A DNA stretch of 64,000 nt from Agromyces ramosus (GCF_004216665.1 NZ_SGWY01000004.1:248001-312000); one strand, 5' to 3'; numbered from the stretch's first letter, positions 8,089 to 18,525 are shown. Numbers and translations: made by a program. Notes: generated by a model from the sequence alone, not told the origin.

Positions 8089-8667
8089 ATGCCTGAACGT
8101 GGGAAGGGAGTTCCGCGCACGGCGAAGCCCAATCGTGGTCCGGCCGCCGGCCCCGGGAATCGCCGGGCGCTCATCGCGGCCGCGCGGGAGGTGTTCGCCG
8201 CCGACGGCCTGCAGGCGCCGTTCAGCGCCGTCGCGAAGAAGGCGGGCGTCGGGCAGGGCAGCCTCTACCGGCACTTCCCCGATCGACTCGCGCTCGCCGT
8301 GGCCGTGTTCGACGAGAACATCGACGAGCTCGAGGCATCCGTCGAGCCCCCGGATGCCACGCTCGACGACCTGCTCGACGCGATCATCGAGCAGGCCGTC
8401 GTCTCGACCGCCCTCATCGACCTCATCTGGACGAACCGGCACGACGAGCACGTCGCGCACCTCAGCATCCGGCTCGCCGCCGTCGCCGGCACGGTGCTCG
8501 AACGCGAACGCGCGGCCGGCCGCATCGGCGAGCACGTCGCGACCGACGACGTGCTGCTCGCGATCACCATGCTCGCCGACGTGCTCGCCCGCACGGACGT
8601 CGACGACCGGCGCGCGGTGGCGCGCCGGGCGTGGGCGATCTTCCACGCCGCGTTCGCACCGCGCTGA
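8089..8667 (+). CDS. TetR/AcrR-family transcriptional regulator
   Basis: A 192-residue repressor. The N-terminal helix-turn-helix is clear: ALIAAAREVFAADGLQ, then FSAVAKKAGVGQGSLYRHFPDR (residues about 28-65). The C-terminal ligand domain (70-190) is helical and not assignable to a ligand. The N-terminal 25 residues are basic and Pro/Gly-rich. Located divergently from the SDR gene across a perfect palindrome, so it likely controls that gene and itself. No ribosome-binding site is seen before the ATG, consistent with a leaderless transcript. Confidence 0.88.
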   Translation: MPERGKGVPRTAKPNRGPAAGPGNRRALIAAAREVFAADGLQAPFSAVAKKAGVGQGSLYRHFPDRLALAVAVFDENIDELEASVEPPDATLDDLLDAIIEQAVVSTALIDLIWTNRHDEHVAHLSIRLAAVAGTVLERERAAGRIGEHVATDDVLLAITMLADVLARTDVDDRRAVARRAWAIFHAAFAPR

Positions 8668-8700
8668 CGCTCGGGCCGGCAGAGCCCGGTCACGCCGCGA

Positions 8701-8877
8701 TCAGGCTTCGTCGACCTCGCCCGGCCGGATGTCGGCGTCATCGGCGATGTCGATCCGCGTGACGCCGTCGTGCTCGCTCACCTCGATGCGGGTGGGCAGG
8801 TCCTCGGGGTTGACGATCTCTCCGACGTCTTCGGCGTCGGCGCCGGCGTCGCCCGAGCTCCGCTCGCGGTCACTCAT
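8701..8877 (-). CDS. Small acidic protein
   Basis: A 58-residue, strongly acidic protein beginning MSDRERSSGDAG and ending RPGEVDEA. Its central segment LPTRIEVSEHDGVTRIDI could form a beta hairpin; no known domain is recognised. It overlaps the end of the next acidic gene by 8 bases, so the two are probably co-translated. An ATG six bases upstream (adding ML) is an alternative start. Similar short acidic proteins occur in relatives, but the role is unknown. Confidence 0.55.
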   Translation of the reverse strand: MSDRERSSGDAGADAEDVGEIVNPEDLPTRIEVSEHDGVTRIDIADDADIRPGEVDEA

Positions 8878-9067
8878 CAACATCAACCGGGTCGCCCGCC
8901 GGCTCGGGCGCTCCGCCCGAGGCGGTGTCCGCCGCGACGGTCTCGCCGCCCTCCTCGAACTCCTCGGGCAACGGGATGTCGTCGCCGCCGCGGCCGGTGG
9001 CGTGCACATCGGGCGGCTGCTCACCGGTGTCGGGGACGGACGGGGTGAGCTCGGGGTCGGCTGCCAT
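8870..9067 (-). CDS. Small acidic protein, probably disordered
   Basis: A 65-residue protein, MAADPELTPSVPDTGEQPPD to DPVDVDE, rich in Asp, Glu, Pro and Gly and with no hydrophobic core, hence probably unstructured. First of an overlapping pair of acidic genes. The sequence upstream (9068-9258) has no other gene. No function can be proposed from sequence. Confidence 0.5.
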   Translation of the reverse strand: MAADPELTPSVPDTGEQPPDVHATGRGGDDIPLPEEFEEGGETVAADTASGGAPEPAGDPVDVDE

Positions 9068-9258
9068 CGCTGCTCCATTCGATCGTCCTGCGACCGTAGG
9101 CCGCGGCGACGGCGGCCGTCGAGGGGTTGCCGCGCCGCCGTCGAGCGGGTACGGCGAGCGGCGACGGCGGCGTCGCGCCTGTCAATCCCCCCGAGGCGAC
9201 CGCGTGTGCGGGCTAGCGTCGATTCGGGCCCGGTGGATGCGGCCCGGGGAGGTGCGCG

Positions 9259-9699
9259 ATGTCACGCAACGTACGGGCGATGTCCTGCCCGCCGACCGCG
9301 GTCTTCGGTGTGCTCGCGGACGGCTGGCTCTACCCGACCTGGGTGGTCGGGGCATCCCGCATGCGCGACGTCGACGCCGCCTGGCCGGCCGAGCGGAGCA
9401 GGCTCGCGCACTCGGTGGGCGTCTGGCCGGTGCTGATCGACGACGAGACCGTGAGCCTCGAGTGGGACCCGCCGCATCGTGCGGTGGTGCGCGCCAAGGG
9501 CTGGCCCCTCGGTGAGGCGCGCGTGACGATCGAGGTGCGGCCCCGCGGCACCGGATGCGTCGTGCGGCTCCAGGAGGAACCGGTCGAGGGCCCCGGGGCG
9601 TGGGTGCCCCGATTCCTCATCGAGCCGATGCTCTTCCTGCGCAACCGCGAGACGCTGCACCGGCTCGCGTACGTCGCGGAGGGCCGCTCACGCGAGTGA
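9259..9699 (+). CDS. SRPBCC-fold (polyketide cyclase/dehydrase-like) protein
   Basis: A 146-residue helix-grip protein. Features of the fold: an N-terminal strand and helix CPPTAVFGVLADGWLYPTWV, a middle WPVLIDDETVSLEWDPPHRAVV, strands ARVTIEVRPRGTG and CVVRLQEEP, and a long C-terminal helix ending LHRLAYVAEG. Such proteins bind hydrophobic ligands or lipids; nothing shows which. GGGGAGG lies 6 bases before the ATG. Its stop codon sits in a perfect palindrome shared with the convergent kinase gene. Confidence 0.75.
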   Translation: MSRNVRAMSCPPTAVFGVLADGWLYPTWVVGASRMRDVDAAWPAERSRLAHSVGVWPVLIDDETVSLEWDPPHRAVVRAKGWPLGEARVTIEVRPRGTGCVVRLQEEPVEGPGAWVPRFLIEPMLFLRNRETLHRLAYVAEGRSRE

Positions 9700-9723
9700 C
9701 GGATGCCGCGGCATCCGTCACTC
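9694..9723. terminator. 30-bp perfect palindrome holding both convergent stop codons
   Basis: GAGTGAC-GGATGCCG followed directly by its exact reverse complement, centred at 9708.5. The TGA of the SRPBCC gene (9697-9699) and the stop of the lipid kinase gene (9718-9720) are mirror images within it. It can fold into the same hairpin in both transcripts and so acts as a shared terminator. The core is two abutting copies of the genome-wide GGATGCCG word. Confidence 0.8.
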
Positions 9724-10767
9724 GGCGGTCGGCTCGCCGTCGCCGGCCGGCACGCGCACGGTGAGCGCGCCCGCATCGATCCACGTGCGGAACGCTTCGG
9801 CGCGGCCGAAGGTGTCGCCGTCGAGCTCGATCTCGTCGGGGTGGCTGAGCACGACGTCCATCCGCTGCCCGCGCACGTAGCGCAGGGCGTCGACGTCGCG
9901 GCTGACGAGCTTGCGACCCAATCTCGTGCGGCGCAGCACCCCGTTCTCCCAGATCACCTTCACGAGGATCTGGGTCCAGCCCCACGCGCTCTCGGGCCGC
10001 AGGAAGACCGCCTCGAACCGGCCGTCGTCGATGGCCGCGGTCGGCAGCAGCAGGATGTTGGCGGGCAGCGACCCGCAGTTGCCGATGATGAGCGTGTGGG
10101 CCGAGACGCTGTGGGTGCCGTGACCGTCGACGCGGTACTTGATCCGCATGCGGTTCTCCTCGCGCAGCGCCTTGCGGATCGCGTCGACGTAGGCGAGCCA
10201 GCCGACCTTGGCCTTCAGGTCGTCGTCGGTGTTCGAGACCATCTTGGCGTCGAGCCCGAACCCGGCCATGACGAGGTACGCCGCGCGCTCCACGCCGCCG
10301 CCCTCGCGCCGGATGTCGGCCCAGGCGAGGTCGATCCGCCGGTCGACGCCGTCGAAGGCGGTGCGGATGGAGTGCTCCATGTCGTCGAGCGTCAGGTCGA
10401 GGTTGCGCGCGAGCAGGTTGCCCGTGCCCGACGGCAGCAGGGCGAGCGACGTCGACGTGCCGCCCAGCACCTCGGCGACGGCGCGGATGGTGCCGTCGCC
10501 CCCCGCGGCGATGACCAGGTCGGCGCCCGCCTCCAACGCCTGCTTCGCCTGCCCGCCGCCCGGGTCGGCTTCCGTTGTCTCGTACCAGGCGGTCTCGGCC
10601 CAGTCGGCCGAGGCGGGCTCGGCGGCGATGGCCGCGCGCAGCTCCTCGACGTCGACCTTCACGGGGTTGTAGATGACGGCGGCGAGGCGCTGGGCGGTCT
10701 CCGTCGCAGCGGGGGGCGTTGCCTCCGTCGCGTCCGGTGCGGTGCGGTCGTCGGTTTCGGGTTCCAC
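9718..10767 (-). CDS. Diacylglycerol/lipid kinase (DagK/YegS family)
   Basis: Cytoplasmic or membrane-associated ATP-dependent kinase acting on diacylglycerol or another lipid. The catalytic domain (residues about 28-160) shows AAVIYNPVK, the nucleotide motif VIAAGGDGTIRAVAEVL and the substrate/ATP loop LLPSGTGNLLARNL. The C-terminal half (165-335) has GFGLDAKMV and NCGSLPANILLLPTA, typical of the beta-sandwich domain. 349 residues. GTG start; the first 25 residues are Thr/Ala/Glu-rich and probably disordered. Substrate could equally be a sphingoid base or phosphatidylglycerol; family call is solid. Confidence 0.88.
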   Translation of the reverse strand: MEPETDDRTAPDATEATPPAATETAQRLAAVIYNPVKVDVEELRAAIAAEPASADWAETAWYETTEADPGGGQAKQALEAGADLVIAAGGDGTIRAVAEVLGGTSTSLALLPSGTGNLLARNLDLTLDDMEHSIRTAFDGVDRRIDLAWADIRREGGGVERAAYLVMAGFGLDAKMVSNTDDDLKAKVGWLAYVDAIRKALREENRMRIKYRVDGHGTHSVSAHTLIIGNCGSLPANILLLPTAAIDDGRFEAVFLRPESAWGWTQILVKVIWENGVLRRTRLGRKLVSRDVDALRYVRGQRMDVVLSHPDEIELDGDTFGRAEAFRTWIDAGALTVRVPAGDGEPTAE

Positions 10768-11057
10768 GGCAGTCAGGGCTTCACGTCCTCGGATCGGTGA
10801 GCGGCGCCGGGCCGGCGGCCGTCGACTCCGGATGCCGCAGCAGCGGGTCCCCGTGTCGGGTGCTCGCTCGCGAGCCTACGGTCCACGGCGCCCCGGGACA
10901 GCCCCCTTGACGTACGCGCTCGCGCGTGCGGGCACCGTGCCCTCCTGTGGGCGGCGATGAGCCATCGACCGGCGTCAAGCCCCTATCGGCGGCCACAGGG
11001 CGGTGCGATCGTGATGGCCTCCCGCACCGAGGCGGGTGAGGATCGAGAGGACGCACC

Positions 11058-11537
11058 ATGGTGCAGCAGACGTTGAAGACCCCCGAGGAACTCCTGCGGT
11101 TCCAGCTGCGAACGGCGATGACGATGGAGAACGACTCGCTCGCCGCGCTGGGGGAGCTCGCGAAGGCGGCCCGCTCGGCCGAGATCAAGAAGCTGTTCCG
11201 CCACCACGCCGACGAGACCAAGGACCAGATCGCGAACCTGCGAGAGGTGTTCCGACTGCTCGAGCTCAAGGAGGCGACCGCGCCCTCGCCGAGCACGAAG
11301 GGCATCAGCAGGCAGGCCGGATCGCTGATCGAGCGCACCGCCCCGAAGCTCCACGACCAGGTCGTCCTGTCGTGCGCCCTCGGCAACGAGCACTACGAGA
11401 TCTCGGCCTACCAGTCGCTGATCATCGCGGTCTCGGGCATGCAGGCGCCCCAGGCCGTCGCATTGCTCCAGGACAACCTCGACCAGGAGACGCACACCAG
11501 CGAAGAGCTGTACGCCACGCTGCAGCGCATCGCCTGA
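11058..11537 (+). CDS. DUF892 (YciE/YciF) ferritin-like protein
   Basis: A four-helix-bundle protein of 159 residues, almost entirely helical: LLRFQLRTAMTMENDSLAAL, EIKKLFRHHADETKDQIANL, then a loop ATAPSPSTKGISRQ and two more helices with ALGNEHYEISAYQSL and DNLDQETHTSEEL. Acidic and His residues (E-x-x-H patterns in helices 2, 3 and 4) suggest a di-metal site like ferritins, although YciF function is unproven. GAGAGG precedes the ATG. The 290 bases upstream hold no gene. Members are linked to general stress response in other bacteria. Confidence 0.82.
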   Translation: MVQQTLKTPEELLRFQLRTAMTMENDSLAALGELAKAARSAEIKKLFRHHADETKDQIANLREVFRLLELKEATAPSPSTKGISRQAGSLIERTAPKLHDQVVLSCALGNEHYEISAYQSLIIAVSGMQAPQAVALLQDNLDQETHTSEELYATLQRIA

Positions 11538-11555
11538 CCGCGTCCGCGGCGTCAG
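11534..11555. terminator. Hairpin containing both convergent stop codons
   Basis: CTGAC pairs with GTCAG and CGCG with CGCG, with a 2-base bulge and a TC loop. The TGA of the DUF892 gene and the stop of nnrD are placed symmetrically in the outer arms, the same design as the palindrome at 9694-9723 but shorter. Confidence 0.5.
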
Positions 11556-12463
11556 CCGCTCGCGGCCAGGCCGCGCGGCAGCTCGTCGCAGAGCTCGCGC
11601 GCGAGGAACCCCACGTCGGCCATCCGCTCGGCGAGGCGGTCGCCGGCGCTCGCGTGCAGGTGGGTCGCCCAGACCGTCGCCTGCGCGGCGTCGGCGCCGC
11701 GCGCCAGCAGGCCCGCGATCGCGCCCGCGAGCACGTCGCCGCTGCCGGAGGTGCCGAGGCCGGGACCGCCCGCCTCCACGTGCCAGGCGCCGTCACCCGG
11801 TGCGGCGACCTCGCCGAAGCAGGTCGTGACGGCGCCGTAGCGTTCCGCGATGCGCGCCACGGCGGCGGCGATGTCGCCGGGGTCGGCGTCTGGACCGCCG
11901 CCGCCCTCGCCGCCTGCGGGGTCGTCGCCGGCGTGCGCGCCGAGCAGGATGCCCGCCTCGTCGAGGTTCGGACTCAGCACCGCCGCGCGGGGCAACGCGA
12001 CGTCGAGCCCGGGCAGCACTCCGAGCGCGAAGGCGTCGAGCACGAGGGCGGTGGCCCCGCCGTCCGCCGCGCACACCGCCTCCACCAGGCGCCGGGTGAC
12101 GTCCGGGTCGTCGAGTCCGGGGCCGACGAGCACTGCGTCCGCGGTGGCGAGTTCCGACCGAACCCGCTCGCCGAGCGGGTCGCCCGCGGCATCCGCCCCA
12201 CCGTCGGAGAGTGCGAGCACGCCGGCTTCGGGCACCGCGACGGCCACGGGCAGGGCGATCGCCGACGGCGTGACGAACGTCAGCCGTCCCGCGCCGACGC
12301 GCAGGGCGGCGATGCCCGCGAGCATGACGGCGCCTGGCGAATGCTCCGATCCGCCGATCACCACCACCCGCCCGCGCGCGTTCTTGGAGCCGCCGGGCGG
12401 GGGGAGCGGCCATTCGCGCAGCATCCGCGCATCGACCCCGACGGGCTCACCGGGGCGTGACAT
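11552..12463 (-). CDS. nnrD: ADP-dependent NAD(P)H-hydrate dehydratase
   Basis: Repairs hydrated NADH/NADPH (NADHX, NADPHX) back to the active cofactor using ADP. The 303-residue ribokinase-like fold shows GRVVVIGGSEHSPGAVMLAG near residue 32, VLVGPGLDD near 112, LVLDAFALGVLPG, LSPNLDEAGILLG, and the nucleotide/anion motif GTSGSGDVLAGAIAGLLARG. There is no fused epimerase (YjeF_N) domain. Gly/Asp-rich insertion near residues 178-192. Start overlaps the 3' end of the phosphatase gene by 17 bases, so the two form an operon; CGGAG lies upstream of the ATG. Confidence 0.9.
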   Translation of the reverse strand: MSRPGEPVGVDARMLREWPLPPPGGSKNARGRVVVIGGSEHSPGAVMLAGIAALRVGAGRLTFVTPSAIALPVAVAVPEAGVLALSDGGADAAGDPLGERVRSELATADAVLVGPGLDDPDVTRRLVEAVCAADGGATALVLDAFALGVLPGLDVALPRAAVLSPNLDEAGILLGAHAGDDPAGGEGGGGPDADPGDIAAAVARIAERYGAVTTCFGEVAAPGDGAWHVEAGGPGLGTSGSGDVLAGAIAGLLARGADAAQATVWATHLHASAGDRLAERMADVGFLARELCDELPRGLAASG

Positions 12464-13169
12464 CGTCGACTCCGGGGTGCGCGGTGACCGGGGCGCCCTC
12501 GACGCGCAGGTGGTCGACGTTCCCGAACTCGACCAGGCGGAACCGTCCGTCGACCCGTTCGAGGTGCGTCACCGACGCGTTGCCGACCAGGTTCTCCTGC
12601 GCGAACTCCAGCAGTTCGGCCTCGCTCAATCCCAGCAGCACGTAGAGCGACACCATGACGATGGCGTCGTGCGCCATGACGAAGGCGCGATCGCCCGCGG
12701 TGGCCTCGAAGTCGCGGAAGAAGGAGCGCAACCGCAGCGCGACATCCGCCCACGACTCACCGCCCGGCGGCCGGTGGTAGAACTTGCCGAGGTGCCGGCG
12801 GCGCGCGAGCTCGCCGGGGAAGCGGGCCTGCACCCCGGCGTGCGTCAGCAGGTCGAGCACGCCCAGCTCCCGATCGCGCAGCCGCTCGTCGGCGAAGACG
12901 ACCCGATCGCCGTGCTGGTCCCCCAGCGCGGCGGCGAGGGTCTGGCGCGCCCGGGCGTAGGGCGAGCTCCACAGCGTGTCGAGCTCGGGCAGCCGCGGCT
13001 GCAGCCAGTCGCCGAGGGCGTCGGCCTGCTCGGCGCCGGTCGGCGAGAGGCCGACGTCGGCGTCGCGGATGTCGAGGGGGATGACCTCGAGGCGTTCGGC
13101 CTCCGCCCGCGTCGCGGCGACGTTGCCCACGCTCTCGGCGTGCCTCGCGAGCCACAGTTCCCGCACCAT
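12447..13169 (-). CDS. Histidine phosphatase (phosphoglycerate-mutase-like) family protein
   Basis: A 240-residue phosphohydrolase of the branch-1 family. LWLARHAES near residue 5 is the RHG/RHA motif with the phosphohistidine; LSPTGAEQADALGDWL, SSPYARARQT, the Glu in RELGVLD, and the second catalytic His in FVMAHDAIVMVSL complete the active site. The substrate is unknown. CGGAGGTCG precedes the ATG. Overlaps nnrD, suggesting joint expression; no functional link between the two is established. Confidence 0.85.
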   Translation of the reverse strand: MVRELWLARHAESVGNVAATRAEAERLEVIPLDIRDADVGLSPTGAEQADALGDWLQPRLPELDTLWSSPYARARQTLAAALGDQHGDRVVFADERLRDRELGVLDLLTHAGVQARFPGELARRRHLGKFYHRPPGGESWADVALRLRSFFRDFEATAGDRAFVMAHDAIVMVSLYVLLGLSEAELLEFAQENLVGNASVTHLERVDGRFRLVEFGNVDHLRVEGAPVTAHPGVDDVTPR

Positions 13170-13292
13170 GCGCGACCTCCGTCCTCGAACGAGCCAACCA
13201 CCGGATGCCGCACGAGGGAACGCGTTGACACGCACGCGACGCGCCGGTAGGGCCGGCGGGTCGACGGCCAGCGGATGCCGCGAACGCGCGGT

Positions 13293-13306
13293 GTGACCTT
13301 CGGCCC
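13293..13306 (+). promoter_or_regulatory. DevR/DosR-type box upstream of uspA
   Basis: GTGACCTTCGGCCC differs at one position from the box GGGACCTTCGGCCC found at 18478. Its centre lies 41.5 bases before the usp ATG. A weak -10 candidate GAGGAT (13329-13334) ends 6 bases before that ATG. Compare the mycobacterial DosR half-site pattern GGGAC...GTCCC. Confidence 0.6.
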
Positions 13307-13340
13307 AGTCCCCTGCGCGCGATCCGAGGAGGATGCGGGC

Positions 13341-13820
13341 ATGCCCGAGAGCCTGCGCGACCCGCATCCGCCGGATCCGCACCCCGAACCCGAGCCCGGA
13401 CCGCCCGCCATGATCGTCGGCGTCGACGGTTCGAACTCCTCGATCGCGGCGCTGCGGTACGCGGCCGGTCTCGCACCCCGGCTCGATCTCCACGTCCGCG
13501 CGCTCGCCGTGTGGAACTACCCGTCGTTCGTCTACGGCGGGTACTACCCCGAGCTCGACTGGACGCCGGAGGACGACGCCGAACGCATCGTGCGGCGGAC
13601 GGCCGAGGAGGTGTTCGGCGAGGTGACGCCCGAGTGGTTCGCGACCCGGACCCGGCGTGGACGGCCCGCCGAGGCGCTCATCGACGAATCGACCCACGCC
13701 GAGATGATCGTGGTCGGAAGCCGCGGGCACGGCGGATTCGCCGGACTGCTGCTCGGCTCGGTCAGCGCTGCCGTCGCCGAGCACGCGCACTGCCCGGTGC
13801 TCGTCGTGCACGGCCGCTGA
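13341..13820 (+). CDS. Universal stress protein (UspA family), single domain
   Basis: A 159-residue cytoplasmic protein with one Usp domain after a Pro-rich N-terminal tail (residues 1-22). IVGVDGSNSSIAALRYAA is the first strand and helix, and GSRGHGGFAGLLLGSVS is the G-2x-G-9x-G-S ATP-binding motif near residue 130, so ATP binding is likely. Usp proteins are classic members of the DosR dormancy regulon in mycobacteria. A DevR-type box is centred 41.5 bases upstream, which supports activation by the adjacent DevR/DevS pair. Confidence 0.88.
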   Translation: MPESLRDPHPPDPHPEPEPGPPAMIVGVDGSNSSIAALRYAAGLAPRLDLHVRALAVWNYPSFVYGGYYPELDWTPEDDAERIVRRTAEEVFGEVTPEWFATRTRRGRPAEALIDESTHAEMIVVGSRGHGGFAGLLLGSVSAAVAEHAHCPVLVVHGR

Positions 13821-13865
13821 GCGCCGTCGAGCGACCGCCGGACAGCGCCGCCACGGCGATGCTGC

Positions 13866-13879
13866 GGGACCTTCGACCC
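13866..13879 (+). promoter_or_regulatory. DevR/DosR-type box upstream of the PNPOx-like gene
   Basis: GGGACCTTCGACCC, centred 42.5 bases before the ATG at 13915. CAGACT (13903-13908) ends exactly 6 bases before that ATG, giving a leaderless -10 candidate at the same distance seen for the other boxes. Confidence 0.65.
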
Positions 13880-13914
13880 GGCTCCGCGGGCTCCGCCGAG
13901 CGCAGACTCGACGC

Positions 13915-14340
13915 ATGGACGACGACGAGCGCACACCGACCCGCGAGCTGTCGGAGGAGGAATGCTGGCGTCACCTCGCGGACGCGCCGTTCGGGCGCGT
14001 GGCGGCGACGGCCGCGGGCGAGATCGACATCTTCCCGGTGAACCACGCGGTGGACGGACGCACCATCGTGTTCCGCACCTCTCCCGGCACCAAGCTCCTG
14101 GAGCTCACCATCCGCAACCACGTCGCCTTCGAGGTCGACGGCTACACCGAGACCGATGCCTTCAGCGTCGTGGTGAAGGGGACCGCTGAGGAGTTCGACC
14201 GCCAGTCGGAGGTCGCCGCAGCCGAACGCCTCGGCATCACGCCGTGGGCGCCCGAGGAGAAGGACCGCTGGGTGCGGATCACGGCCACCGAGGTGCGCGG
14301 CCGCACGTTCGAGCGCCCCAGAACCGCCGAGCGGGGCTGA
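13915..14340 (+). CDS. Pyridoxamine 5'-phosphate oxidase-like flavin/F420 protein
   Basis: A 141-residue split-barrel protein. The pattern ECWRHLADAPFGRVAATAAGEIDIFPVNHAVDG (residues about 17-49), the strand TIVFRTSPGTKLLEL and NHVAFEVDG are typical of small PNPOx-like flavin- or F420-binding reductases; VVVKGTAEE follows. It is not the true PNP oxidase (too short, lacks the C-terminal domain). PNPOx-like proteins are known DosR-regulon members in M. tuberculosis, and a DevR-type box lies just upstream. Ends 30 bases from the convergent devR gene. Confidence 0.82.
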   Translation: MDDDERTPTRELSEEECWRHLADAPFGRVAATAAGEIDIFPVNHAVDGRTIVFRTSPGTKLLELTIRNHVAFEVDGYTETDAFSVVVKGTAEEFDRQSEVAAAERLGITPWAPEEKDRWVRITATEVRGRTFERPRTAERG

Positions 14341-14370
14341 CACGCCAGATCGCACGTGCGCGGTATCCGT

Positions 14371-16790
<2,420 letters not shown>

Positions 16791-16839
16791 CTATCACCGC
16801 CGGACGGCTCCCACGAGCGACGCGATGGCGCGGTCCGGC

Positions 16840-16853
16840 GGGACCTACGGCCC
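16840..16853 (+). promoter_or_regulatory. DevR/DosR-type box between devS and the tandem usp gene
   Basis: GGGACCTACGGCCC, flanked so that GCGGG and CCCGC also pair. A -10 candidate CACGCT (16876-16881) sits at the same offset from the box as in the other promoters and predicts a start site near 16888, about 50 bases before the usp ATG. A further inverted repeat CTGGGA...TCCCAG (16880-16899) overlaps that start site. Confidence 0.6.
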
Positions 16854-16937
16854 GCCATCCGTCGCACGTGAGCGGCACGCTGGGAGCATTCGTTCCCAGT
16901 CCGGCGACCGCCGGCCGAATCGTGGGGGTGGTCGAGT

Positions 16938-17807
16938 ATGCCGAGCCGGATCCTCGTCGGGATCGACGGTTCGCTGGCGAGCCGCGCGGCGGTCTCGTGG
17001 GCGCTCGAGCGGGCGCGGAGCATCCGCACCGGCGTCGTGCTGCTGATCGTCGCCGACGACGAGTGGGGCGCGATCGGCGATCGCGACCTCGGCGAGCTCA
17101 GAGCCACGGCTGAAGGCGTCGCCCTGCGCGAGCTGGAGTTCGCCCGCGAGCGGGCGGGATCGGTCGACGTCACGGCGGCGATCGCCGTCGGTGCGCCCAT
17201 GCTCGTGCTGGCGTCCGAGGCATCCGCGTTCGAGTCCGTGGTCATCGGCACCCACAAGGTGGGGACGTTCCACGGCCACGCGCTGGGCTCTCGCGGGCTC
17301 CAGCTCGCCGCCGTCTCGCCGGTGCCGACGGTGGTCGTGCCGGTCGACGCGTCGGATGGGCGCAGCGGTGTCGCGGTCGGCGTGGGGGGCCCGCCGGGTT
17401 GGACGGAGGTGGTCAGGTTCGCCATGCGCGAGGCGCTGCGCCTCGAGGAGCGCCTGATGCTCGTCCGCGCCGAGGGGCCGACGGCCGTCGAGGAGCAGGC
17501 GGTGCTGCGGATCGTCTGGGACCTCCCGGAGGCGTCCGACCTCTCCGACGACATCGTCGTGCGCCGGTCGACGGCGCCTCCGGGCGAGACGCTGGCGGGC
17601 GTCTCCCGACGAGCAGTGCTCACGGTCAGCGGCCGGCCGACGGCTCCCGGGGCGCGCGGATTCCGTCCGCTCGGTCGCACGAACGGCGATCTCCTCATGA
17701 ACGCCGGCGGACCGGTCGTCATCGTGCCGTTCGAATCGACCGCCGAGCGCCCGGTGTCCGTCCCATCACTCGTCCGCGTGTCCGCCTCGAGCGATGCCGG
17801 CGGGTGA
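16938..17807 (+). CDS. Tandem universal stress protein with a degenerate second domain
   Basis: A 289-residue protein with two Usp-like units, as in many DosR-regulon Usp proteins. Unit 1 (residues 3-140) begins ILVGIDGSLASRAAVSWALERA and ends with VVIGTHKVGTFHGHALGSRGLQLA, which keeps much of the G-2x-G-9x-G-S/T region in altered form. Unit 2 (about 145-275) starts GVAVGVGGPPGWTEVVRFA but lacks a recognisable nucleotide motif. A GGGGGTGG ribosome-binding site precedes the ATG. The 3' end overlaps the convergent membrane-protein gene by 42 bases. Confidence 0.82.
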   Translation: MPSRILVGIDGSLASRAAVSWALERARSIRTGVVLLIVADDEWGAIGDRDLGELRATAEGVALRELEFARERAGSVDVTAAIAVGAPMLVLASEASAFESVVIGTHKVGTFHGHALGSRGLQLAAVSPVPTVVVPVDASDGRSGVAVGVGGPPGWTEVVRFAMREALRLEERLMLVRAEGPTAVEEQAVLRIVWDLPEASDLSDDIVVRRSTAPPGETLAGVSRRAVLTVSGRPTAPGARGFRPLGRTNGDLLMNAGGPVVIVPFESTAERPVSVPSLVRVSASSDAGG

Positions 17808-18443
17808 GAAGAGCCGGAGGGCGAGCGGCGCCGTGAGACAGGCGAACGTCACCGCCATGAGCACACCGGCCGTCACGTAGAGCGCGACGACCAGCGCCAC
17901 GGGGCTCTGTTCGTCGATGAACGGGGAGGGCGTGAACGTCCACAGGATCGCGACGAGCCATGCCCCGGCGTTGACCGGCACCCACCGGGCGGGGCGCGGG
18001 CGCGCGAGCACCAGCCACTGCGCGATCGGGATGCTCACGAGCAGCAGCACGGCGCCGACCGCGACCAGGACGAGCGGCCCCGGCGACGAGAGGTCGATGC
18101 CGAGCGTGCTCGGGAGCATGCCGAGGGTCCACGCGAACGCCGCGGCCGAAGCGGTGGCGACGATCCACCACCCGGCCCGCGGCCGGTCGGCGCGCATCCC
18201 GGCGTACTGGCCGATCGCGAGTGCCGTCCCCTCCACCGCGCCCGCCGCGATCACCAGCACGAGGCGCAGGGGGTCGTCGATCCCCGCGACGATCGTGAAG
18301 ACGGCCGTCCCCGCGGCGACGGCGAAGCCGGTGGCCTCCCCGATCGAGACGGCGAGGATCCAGCGCAGGGCGCGCCGATCACGCCGGCGGTCCGAGGCAC
18401 CCGCGCCGACTCCGCCCACCGCGCCGACCGCTCCTGCGTGCAC
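17766..18443 (-). CDS. Multi-pass membrane protein, unknown function
   Basis: A 225-residue protein with about six predicted membrane helices (for example ATGFAVAAGTAVFTIVAGI, LVLVIAAGAVEGTALAIG, VLVAVGAVLLLVSIPIAQWL, LVVALYVTAGVLMAVTFA). No domain recognised. GTG start; TAGCGT ends 6 bases upstream, giving a leaderless promoter. A DevR-type box is centred exactly 41.5 bases before this start as well as before the divergent gene at 18526, so both are predicted members of the same regulon. Confidence 0.72.
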   Translation of the reverse strand: MHAGAVGAVGGVGAGASDRRRDRRALRWILAVSIGEATGFAVAAGTAVFTIVAGIDDPLRLVLVIAAGAVEGTALAIGQYAGMRADRPRAGWWIVATASAAAFAWTLGMLPSTLGIDLSSPGPLVLVAVGAVLLLVSIPIAQWLVLARPRPARWVPVNAGAWLVAILWTFTPSPFIDEQSPVALVVALYVTAGVLMAVTFACLTAPLALRLFSPAGIARGGHADE

Positions 18444-18477
18444 GGCTCGACGCTAGGCGGGGCGCGGCGGCATCCGG

Positions 18478-18491
18478 GGGACCTTCGGCCC
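18478..18491. promoter_or_regulatory. DevR/DosR-type box shared by two divergent membrane-protein genes
   Basis: GGGACCTTCGGCCC centred at 18484.5, which is 41.5 bases from the GTG at 18443 (minus) and 41.5 bases from the ATG at 18526 (plus). Each side has a leaderless -10 candidate ending 6 bases before the start codon: TAGCGT (18450-18455, minus) and GAGTCT (18514-18519, plus). Confidence 0.68.
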
Positions 18492-18525
18492 GTCTCGAGA
18501 GGTCGGCCCGGGAGAGTCTGGGAGC

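Noticed and set aside
13762..14355. Minus-strand frame opposite the PNPOx-like gene
   Set aside because: Protein lacks any recognisable domain; the plus strand has a PNPOx-like protein with a regulatory box.
16880..16899. CTGGGA...TCCCAG as a second DevR box
   Set aside because: Its half-sites are spaced two bases wider than the four real boxes and lack the TTCG/TACG-centred layout. It is kept only as a note with the box at 16840.
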